NCBI GenBank assembly: GCA_003281365.1
Contig: QCCF01000001.1
Span: 186,001-250,000, forward strand
Direction of reading: 5' to 3'
Source of the DNA: Prochlorococcus sp. AG-347-K18
GTDB taxonomy: Bacteria > Cyanobacteriota > Cyanobacteriia > PCC-6307 > Cyanobiaceae
Length of the DNA stretch: 64,000 bases
The notes below the pieces were generated by a model. That model was not told the origin of the DNA, did no database searches, and was given only the letters and a program-made list of their open reading frames with translations. Positions 8,868 to 16,806 of the stretch are shown in pieces (the stretch's first letter is position 1; each line of letters starts with the position of its first letter). The position numbers were made by a program, and so were the translations under genes.

Positions 8868-9088
8868 TTGGATATTATTTAATTTTAAAATATTTATTTA
8901 ATACATTAATCGCTTGCCTCACACATACATCAATCAGAGACAACTTTTGTTCAGGAAAATTAACTTAAATTTATTAAATATGAGAAAAAAAGTTACAAAA
9001 ATATTTTGCACAAACTTCATTTTTCACAAATTTACGTCATTAAGAGATAATATTTTCTAGTTAAGTGTTTATTTTAAGGAGAGCATCT
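8868..9088. promoter_or_regulatory. Divergent control region between hemB and the bicarbonate uptake operon
   Basis: About 220 bases separate the two divergent start codons. On the plus strand a GATAATATT element (from 9046) could serve as a -10 box for the transporter operon, with a weak TTTCAC-like -35 near 9022. Carbon-uptake genes in other cyanobacteria are under LysR-type or AbrB-like control, but I see no convincing operator dyad here. The assignment rests mostly on position. Confidence 0.3.
9076..9083 (+). promoter_or_regulatory. Strong Shine-Dalgarno site that sets a TTG start
   Basis: AAGGAGAG is among the best ribosome-binding sequences in this A/T-rich window. It lies inside the frame that opens at GTG 9065, but it is placed correctly for the in-frame TTG at 9089-9091. 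The protein therefore probably begins eight residues later than the longest reading. Confidence 0.65.
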
Positions 9089-10741
9089 TTGAAAATAATT
9101 AATGGATTTCATCTGGAAAATGTAAGAGGCGATATTCTTGGAGGCATCACAGCTGCAGTAGTGGCTCTACCTCTCGCTCTTGCTTTTGGTAATGCTGCGT
9201 TAGGGCCTGGCGGAGCAATTTATGGACTATATGGAGCAGTAGTAGTTGGTTTTTTAGCAGCATTATTCGGCGGAACACCTGCTCAAGTTAGTGGGCCTAC
9301 CGGTCCCATGAGTGTTACTGTTGCAGGGGTAGTAGCAGGCTTAGCAGCAGTAGGAGTTCCACGAGATCTTTCAGCCGGACAAATTTTGCCTTTAGTTATG
9401 GCAGCGGTAGTCATTGGCGGCTTACTGCAAATATTATTCGGGATTCTAAAACTAGGTAAATACATTACTTTAGTTCCATATTCTGTTGTTTCAGGATTTA
9501 TGTCTGGTATTGGAGTAATAATCATTGCGCTTCAGATTGGACCATTACTTGGAATTAGCACTCGAGGTGGAGTAGTAGAATCTTTAACTACTGTATTTTC
9601 AAATTTCCAGCCAAATGGTGCTGCTATTGGAGTAGCAATAATGACACTAGGTATAGTATTTCTTACTCCTAGGAAAATAAGTCAGTGGGTTCCTTCTCCT
9701 CTCTTAGCCCTATTGATAGTTACCCCAATATCAATATTAATTTTTGGAGATGGAGCTATTGATAGAATTGGAGAAATTCCAAGGGGTGTCCCATCTTTAA
9801 ATTTCCCAAGTTTTAATCAATATTTCCCAATTATTTTCAAAGCAGGATTAGTACTAGCAGTACTTGGTGCAATTGACTCCTTACTAACATCTCTAGTAGC
9901 AGATAATATCTCTCAAACAAAGCATAATTCAGATAGAGAACTTATTGGTCAAGGGATAGGAAATGCTGTTGCAGGTCTATTTTCAGGTTTACCTGGAGCA
10001 GGCGCAACTATGAGAACAGTTATAAATGTTAAATCTGGAGGATCAACTCCAATTTCTGGTATGGTTCACTCGGTTGTGTTGTTGATAGTTTTAGTTGGTG
10101 CAGGACCTTTAGCTGAGCAAATACCAACTGCATTGCTAGCAGGAATTCTTATAAAAGTAGGCCTAGATATTATTGATTGGGGATTCTTGAGGAGGGCTCA
10201 CAAATTATCTTTAAAAACATCAGTAGTAATGTACGGCGTACTTTTAATGACTGTTTTTTGGGATTTAATTTGGGCAGTTTTAGTGGGTGTATTTATAGCA
10301 AATATGCTCACTATTGATTCAATAACCGAAACTCAACTAGAAGGAATGGATGAAGATAATCCTTTATCACAAGATGATCAAGGGAAAAATGCTTTGCCTG
10401 CTGATGAAAAAGCACTTCTAGATAGATGTTCAGGCGAGGTAATGCTATTTAGACTTAAAGGGCCACTTAGTTTTGGAGCAGCTAAAGGCATATCTGAGAG
10501 AATGATGCTTGTAAGAAACTACAAAGTTTTGATATTAGATATTACTGATGTTCCACGACTTGGAGTTACTGCGACTCTGGCAATAGAGGATATGATGCAA
10601 GAAGCAAAAAATAATTCCAGAAAAGCATTTGTTGCTGGTGCTAATGAAAAAGTAAAAGATAGATTAGCTAAGTTTGGAGTTGAAGGCATTATTGAAACAA
10701 GAAAAGAAGCTTTAGAAACTGCTCTAAATGAAATAGCCTAG
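9089..10741 (+). CDS. SulP-family anion transporter, BicA-like bicarbonate permease
   Basis: A SulP/SLC26 transporter of 550 residues from the TTG chosen by its ribosome site. It has a hydrophobic membrane domain of about 12-14 helices and a cytoplasmic STAS domain from about residue 430 (LFRLKGPLSFGAAKGISERM, then ILDITDVPRLG). The N-terminal SulP signature is clear (DILGGITAAVVALPLALAFG), as is PAQVSGPTGPMSV. Cyanobacterial BicA is a Na+-dependent bicarbonate importer of this family. With sbtA and sbtB immediately downstream (6-base and 1-base gaps), bicarbonate is the likely substrate here, though sulfate cannot be excluded from sequence alone. Confidence 0.85.
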   Translation: MKIINGFHLENVRGDILGGITAAVVALPLALAFGNAALGPGGAIYGLYGAVVVGFLAALFGGTPAQVSGPTGPMSVTVAGVVAGLAAVGVPRDLSAGQILPLVMAAVVIGGLLQILFGILKLGKYITLVPYSVVSGFMSGIGVIIIALQIGPLLGISTRGGVVESLTTVFSNFQPNGAAIGVAIMTLGIVFLTPRKISQWVPSPLLALLIVTPISILIFGDGAIDRIGEIPRGVPSLNFPSFNQYFPIIFKAGLVLAVLGAIDSLLTSLVADNISQTKHNSDRELIGQGIGNAVAGLFSGLPGAGATMRTVINVKSGGSTPISGMVHSVVLLIVLVGAGPLAEQIPTALLAGILIKVGLDIIDWGFLRRAHKLSLKTSVVMYGVLLMTVFWDLIWAVLVGVFIANMLTIDSITETQLEGMDEDNPLSQDDQGKNALPADEKALLDRCSGEVMLFRLKGPLSFGAAKGISERMMLVRNYKVLILDITDVPRLGVTATLAIEDMMQEAKNNSRKAFVAGANEKVKDRLAKFGVEGIIETRKEALETALNEIA

Positions 10742-10747
10742 GAATTT

Positions 10748-11746
10748 ATGGAAATAAATCCAATTCTGCAAAATGTATTAGCCCCACCAGTTCTTTTCTT
10801 TTTGATTGGAGCAATATCAGTACTCTTTAAATCTGATTTAGAAATACCAGCTCCATTACCTAAACTCTTCTCCTTATATCTGCTACTAGCTATTGGGTTT
10901 AAGGGAGGTATAGAGATACAGAAAAGTGGTTTTACAGCTCAAGTATTGCCTACTTTAAGTGCTGCAATACTGATGTCACTGGTAATCCCGCTGATTGGAT
11001 TTTTAATTTTGAGATTTAAGTTTGATGTCTTTAATTCAGCCGCAATAGCAGCAGCATACGGTTCAATTAGCGCTGTTACATTTATTTCCGCTGAAAGTTT
11101 TTTGGAAAGTCAAAAAATAGCCTTTGATGGGTTTATGGTTGGCGCCTTAGCTTTAATGGAATCTCCTGCAATAATTGTTGGATTATTACTTGTGAAATTT
11201 GCAGCTCCTAAAAATAGACCCAAATCAAGAAAAATGCATTTAAGCGCAATATTACACGAATCACTTTTGAATGGTTCAGTTTATTTATTGCTCTCAAGCT
11301 TAATTGTAGGATTTCTTACTGCTTCCAGTAATCCCTCAGGGATTGCAAAAATGGAACCTTTTACTGGACAATTATTCTATGGAGCAGAATGCTTCTTCTT
11401 GTTAGATATGGGAATAGTCGCTGCTCAAAGATTGCCGAGACTTAAGAATGCGGGTTCATTCTTGATTGGCTTTGCAGTTCTTATGCCTTTGTTTAACGCA
11501 TTTATTGGTGTTTTCGTTGCAAGATTTTTATCTTTAGGAACTGGCAACGCACTTTTATTTGTGGTTTTATGTGCAAGCGCCTCTTATTTAGCAGTTCCTG
11601 CAGCGATGAGGATGACAGTTCCAGAAGCTAAATCTAGTTACTATATTTCAACTACACTAGGTCTAACTTTCCCATTCAATATAGTTCTTGGCATTCCCAT
11701 ATATATGAGTTTAGTAAATACCATTATCCCATTTTCCCCTCTATAA
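10748..11746 (+). CDS. sbtA: SbtA-type sodium-dependent bicarbonate transporter
   Basis: A 332-residue membrane protein of the SBT family, with about ten predicted transmembrane helices in two inverted halves. Features seen are the N-terminal PPVLFFLIGAISVLFKSDLEIP, the GFKGGIE turn, the AAYGSISAVTFISA region, and in the second half GAECFFLLDMGIVAAQR and ASYLAVPAAMRMTVPEA. SbtA is a high-affinity Na+/HCO3- symporter in the cyanobacterial plasma membrane. It is sandwiched between the SulP gene and sbtB, so the three are almost certainly one transcript. It is shorter than freshwater SbtA (about 370 aa), mainly in the central loop. Confidence 0.9.
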   Translation: MEINPILQNVLAPPVLFFLIGAISVLFKSDLEIPAPLPKLFSLYLLLAIGFKGGIEIQKSGFTAQVLPTLSAAILMSLVIPLIGFLILRFKFDVFNSAAIAAAYGSISAVTFISAESFLESQKIAFDGFMVGALALMESPAIIVGLLLVKFAAPKNRPKSRKMHLSAILHESLLNGSVYLLLSSLIVGFLTASSNPSGIAKMEPFTGQLFYGAECFFLLDMGIVAAQRLPRLKNAGSFLIGFAVLMPLFNAFIGVFVARFLSLGTGNALLFVVLCASASYLAVPAAMRMTVPEAKSSYYISTTLGLTFPFNIVLGIPIYMSLVNTIIPFSPL

Positions 11747-11747
11747 A

Positions 11748-12029
11748 ATGAAAAGATTAGACTTGATATTTAGTGAAAGAGAACTAGATGCAATCATTAA
11801 AACATTAGAAAAAGCTAATGTTCCTGGATATACGGTTATGAAACACGCCACGGGCAGAGGGCCTGAAAGAGTTGTTACTGAAGATATGGAATTTACGGGA
11901 TTAGGAGCAAATGCTCATGTAATTGTTTTTTGTGAACAAGAATTGATAGATAAAATGAGAGATAACATCAGGGACGATCTAAGTTACTACGGAGGTGTAG
12001 CTTATATTTCTGAAGCAACACCCCTTTAA
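11748..12029 (+). CDS. sbtB: SbtB, PII-like regulator of SbtA, lacking the C-terminal Cys hairpin
   Basis: A 93-residue PII-like protein beginning one base after the sbtA stop. SbtB binds adenine nucleotides, including cAMP, and controls SbtA. The ferredoxin-like fold is seen in RLDLIFSERELDAIIKTLEKA and GYTVMKHATGRGPER, followed by a T-loop segment and HVIVFCEQELIDKM. In Synechocystis the protein ends in a short Cys-containing R-loop that responds to redox; here it stops after YGGVAYISEATPL with no such tail, and its only Cys is internal. Confidence 0.88.
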   Translation: MKRLDLIFSERELDAIIKTLEKANVPGYTVMKHATGRGPERVVTEDMEFTGLGANAHVIVFCEQELIDKMRDNIRDDLSYYGGVAYISEATPL

Positions 12030-12051
12030 ATTAAAAAAGCAATATTTATTT

Positions 12052-13008
12052 TTAAGAATGAATCCAATCTACTCTTATACTTTTGCGACTATTTAAGTAT
12101 CTATCAATTGACATTGCAGCAATACATCCATCGGAAGCCGCGACTACGGCTTGCTTAAATGGTGTATTTCTTATATCTCCAATAGCCCATACTCCATCAG
12201 AGTTTGTAGACATAAAGTCATCAACAATAACTCCTCCGTCTTCTTTTAAAGCAATTTGATCCCCTAAAAAATCAGTAATGGGCTTTGAACCACTCATATA
12301 GACAAACACTCCATCTAAATTTAAATTGATAGGATTTTCTTCTTGTTTATTTTTTACAACAACCCCATTCACTCCCATATCATCGCCCAATATTTCCAAT
12401 AGTCTTGTTCTACTCCAATGTTTTATATTTGAATTATCCATCAATTCCATTGCTTCTTCATTGTCTGATTTAGGATCACTTGATGTAATCCAATGCACAG
12501 TAGATGCAAATTTAGTTAGAACAGTTGCCTCTTCAATTGCCTCCTTGTTCACTCCAACAACGGCAACTTCTCTATTTTTATAAAAAGCCCCATCACAAGT
12601 AGCACAATAACTTACTCCTTTGCCAAGAAAATCTGCTTCCCCCTTAAATGATGCAGGCCTACCCATGGCTCCACTTGCAAGTACAAGTGCTTTAGCTTTG
12701 AAAGTGCCTTCGGGAGTATAAACCATTTTCCATTCTCCACTAGCTTCTATTCCAAACACTTGCGCTCTTCTATAATCTGTCCCGTATTGCACAGCCTGTT
12801 CTCTCATTAGAGTGAGTAATCTCTCTCCACTTATATCAACTGGAACACCTGGATAATTAGCTATTTGATGAGTTATTGCTAAGGCGCCAACAGATGGATT
12901 TTTATCTAAAATTACTGTCTTTAAGTTTGAACGAGATGTATAAAGTGCGCAAGTACATCCTGCCGGACCTCCTCCGATAATAACTACATCTGACTCAATG
13001 ATTTCCAA
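12052..13008 (-). CDS. Thioredoxin-reductase-like flavoprotein lacking canonical NADPH motifs
   Basis: A 318-residue protein with the low-molecular-weight thioredoxin reductase layout. The N-terminal FAD motif is DVVIIGGGPAGCTCALYTSR, the redox-active disulfide is CATC at 135-138 in SYCATCDGAFY, and the C-terminal FAD contact is GVWAIGDIRNTPFKQAVVAASDG. The NADPH-domain motifs are abnormal: GGGxSA is replaced by GVNKEA (152-157), and the HRR phosphate-binding motif is missing (HWITSSDP from 172). Known cyanobacterial relatives without NADPH use include FFTR (ferredoxin-dependent) and DDOR (Slr0600-like, two flavins). This protein best fits one of those groups rather than NTR. It converges on sbtB with a 22-base gap. 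Confidence 0.85.
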   Translation of the reverse strand: MEIIESDVVIIGGGPAGCTCALYTSRSNLKTVILDKNPSVGALAITHQIANYPGVPVDISGERLLTLMREQAVQYGTDYRRAQVFGIEASGEWKMVYTPEGTFKAKALVLASGAMGRPASFKGEADFLGKGVSYCATCDGAFYKNREVAVVGVNKEAIEEATVLTKFASTVHWITSSDPKSDNEEAMELMDNSNIKHWSRTRLLEILGDDMGVNGVVVKNKQEENPINLNLDGVFVYMSGSKPITDFLGDQIALKEDGGVIVDDFMSTNSDGVWAIGDIRNTPFKQAVVAASDGCIAAMSIDRYLNSRKSIRVDWIHS

Positions 13009-13264
13009 TTTTTAAGAACTCCTTTTTTGGTAGTTAATTTAGATGAGTTTTTGGTTAGAAGATATTTTTAAATTAAATACCTGAACCTTTATATAGATAT
13101 AAGTTAAAAGAAAAAAGAGAAAAAAGCTTAATATAGAAACAAACTTACATAGGAAAAATATAAAAAATTAATTATCAAAATGATCAATTACGTGAAATGT
13201 TCTGTATTGATCTATTATTAGGTCATATCGAAAAATCAATTGCCGTTGAAACATTATATTTTTT

Positions 13265-13582
13265 ATGACCAACTCTGATTACCTTTTAAAAGCTGCAATT
13301 AAGAAAGTAACCGAAAAATTTAATGAAATATTGGTTGAAAAAATTGAAGAAGCAACAAATATTGCTCAGGATGCTCCAGAAATTCTTAAAAAAGAATTTG
13401 ATAATTTAAAAGAATCCATAATCGAAGAAGCAGCAAGACTGGAAAAAGCCGAAAATATTCAAGAAAATGAGTCTACAAATACTCATCAAGATTCCAAAAT
13501 AAAAAAAGCATTAGATGAAATTGAAGGCATCAATAAACAAATTGATCTCTTTAATAAAAATATAAATAATCAAATTAAATGA
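13265..13582 (+). CDS. Coiled-coil protein of unknown function (105 aa)
   Basis: A hydrophilic, Lys/Glu-rich, wholly helical protein with heptad-like spacing, for example LVEKIEEATNIAQDAPEIL and LKKEFDNLKESIIEEAARLE. It has no Cys, no membrane segment and no catalytic motif. The stop codon overlaps the start of the UbiB kinase gene in an ATGA, so the two are translationally coupled and probably act together. No characterised family is recognised. A role as a small partner of the kinase is inference from this coupling only. Confidence 0.75.
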   Translation: MTNSDYLLKAAIKKVTEKFNEILVEKIEEATNIAQDAPEILKKEFDNLKESIIEEAARLEKAENIQENESTNTHQDSKIKKALDEIEGINKQIDLFNKNINNQIK

Positions 13583-15246
13583 ATTATCAAATTCTTCATT
13601 ATCGTTTAAAAAAATTGAAGAGGGCATCTCTTATTTGGATAACTCTCCTTTCGCTTTTAATAAATTTATGGATAGATAATATTAGATTTACAATTTTCCA
13701 AAATAAAAACGATGAAAAAAGTAGGATCCAAATTAAAAGAGCTAGGTGGTTTACTAATCAATTAATAAAGCTTGGATCAGCATTTATTAAAATTGGACAA
13801 TTATTATCAGCAAGACCTGATTTAATTCCTAATACCTGGATACAGGAATTGTCTAAATTACAGGATCAAGTTCCTAATTTTTCATTTGCGCAAGTTGAAG
13901 AAACTATAAGAGAAGAACTAGGATCTAAATTTAATGAAATAGATCAAATAATATGTGATCCAGTTGGATCAGCATCACTAGCTCAGGTTCATAGGGCGAC
14001 TTTAAAAGTTGGTAAGAAAGTAGTATTCAAAGTTCAAAGACCTAATTTAAAAGAATTGTTTATTATCGATTTGGGCATAATGCAACAAATAGCAGGATTA
14101 TTACAGAAAAATAAGAATTGGAGTAGAGGTAGAAACTGGGTTGAGATTGCTAAAGAGTGCAGGAAAGTTCTCATGAAGGAGCTTGATTTTAATTGTGAAG
14201 CACAATATGCAGCAAGATTTAGACAGCAATTTCTTGATGATGAAAATGTTGAAGTTCCTGAAGTAATTTGGGATATGAGCAGTGAAAAAGTGCTTTGTTT
14301 AAGTTATCTAGAAGGAACAAAAATAAGCGATTTAGAAAAATTACAATTACAAGAAATTGATTTACCAAAAATTGCCGAAATAGGTGCCATCAGCTATTTA
14401 AAACAATTAGTAAATTACGGTTTTTTCCATGCAGACCCTCATCCAGGGAATTTAGCAGTTTCAAATGAAGGTAAATTGATTTTTTATGATTTTGGAATGA
14501 TGGGCAATATCTCAAATAATCTTCAGACAAGATTAGGGGGGATGGTTAAGGCTGCTGCTTTAAGAGATGCTTCATCGCTTGTAAGTCAATTACAACAAGC
14601 TGGGCTAATTTCAAAAGATATTGATATTGGACCAGTCAGAAGATTAGTAAGATTAATGCTTAAAGAAGCCTTAACTCCTCCATTTAGTCCAAATATAATT
14701 GAAAAATTATCTGGAGATTTATATGAACTTGTTTATGAAACACCATTTCAACTACCAGTAGATCTTATATTTGTAATGAGAGCTTTATCAACTTTTGAAG
14801 GAGTTGGCAGAATGCTTGACCCAGAGTTTAACCTAGTATCAGTTACCAAGCCTTATTTAATAGAACTTATGACTTCTAATAATCAAACCCCTAACGATTT
14901 AATTAACCAATTTGGCAGGCAAGTTGGTGAACTAGGATCCAAAGCTGTAGGAATTCCCAAAAGAATAGACGAGAGTTTAGAAAGATTAGAGCAGGGAGAT
15001 TTACAATTACAAATTAGGATGGGAGAGTCTGATAGACAATTCAAAAAAATGTTCACTGCTCAAAAAACGTTAGGCCATTCAATTCTTATTGGAAGCCTAT
15101 CAATTGCATCTGCTTTACTTGTAACCAATAAACAAAATAACTTTGCATTGTTGCCACTTTTTTTTGCACTACCTATAAGTTTTGATTGGATAAAATGCCA
15201 ATTGATTATGAGAAAAGGCTCACGTTTAGAAAAACTTAAGCGCTAA
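13579..15246 (+). CDS. ABC1/UbiB (AarF) family atypical kinase
   Basis: A 555-residue ABC1K/UbiB protein. Family members are atypical ATPases or kinases that support quinone and lipid metabolism, and in phototrophs they are tied to plastoquinone and prenyl-lipid metabolism. The family-specific KxGQ motif is KIGQ at 71-74, followed by LLSARPDLIPNTWIQEL. The Ala-rich loop that replaces the usual Gly-rich loop is VGSASLAQVHRA (129-140). The catalytic HADPHPGN is near residue 285, and the metal-binding DFG lies in IFYDFGMMG. Two hydrophobic segments near the C-terminus (LGHSILIGSLSIASALL and FALLPLFFALPISF) suggest a membrane anchor. An N-terminal hydrophobic stretch lies at about 18-30. Confidence 0.93.
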   Translation: MNYQILHYRLKKLKRASLIWITLLSLLINLWIDNIRFTIFQNKNDEKSRIQIKRARWFTNQLIKLGSAFIKIGQLLSARPDLIPNTWIQELSKLQDQVPNFSFAQVEETIREELGSKFNEIDQIICDPVGSASLAQVHRATLKVGKKVVFKVQRPNLKELFIIDLGIMQQIAGLLQKNKNWSRGRNWVEIAKECRKVLMKELDFNCEAQYAARFRQQFLDDENVEVPEVIWDMSSEKVLCLSYLEGTKISDLEKLQLQEIDLPKIAEIGAISYLKQLVNYGFFHADPHPGNLAVSNEGKLIFYDFGMMGNISNNLQTRLGGMVKAAALRDASSLVSQLQQAGLISKDIDIGPVRRLVRLMLKEALTPPFSPNIIEKLSGDLYELVYETPFQLPVDLIFVMRALSTFEGVGRMLDPEFNLVSVTKPYLIELMTSNNQTPNDLINQFGRQVGELGSKAVGIPKRIDESLERLEQGDLQLQIRMGESDRQFKKMFTAQKTLGHSILIGSLSIASALLVTNKQNNFALLPLFFALPISFDWIKCQLIMRKGSRLEKLKR

Positions 15247-15251
15247 AAAAA

Positions 15252-16547
<1,296 letters not shown>

Positions 16548-16806
16548 TTAATTATTACTATTTAAATCCTATTAATAGCTGAACTATTTGGCTAATATCT
16601 GAAATATATATGTTAACCAATTATAATTTTTAAAATTTCATAACAACTTAAATATTAGTTAAAGCTTTTATTAATTCCAAAGTCCATGCAAGCACTCATA
16701 AACATTTTTTTCCAATTCATCTTACAATTTAAAAATTATTAGATGATAATTAATGCATGTATTATTTAGAATATTAATTAATAATCAACTATAGTTTTTA
16801 TAGTTT

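Noticed and set aside
9065-9088. GTG 9065 as the start of the SulP gene
   Set aside because: The strong ribosome site lies downstream of it and fits the TTG at 9089.
13180-13215. Inverted repeat GATCAAT/ATTGATC upstream of the coiled-coil gene as an operator
   Set aside because: Seven bases with a long loop in A/T-rich DNA are expected by chance, and no regulator is suggested.
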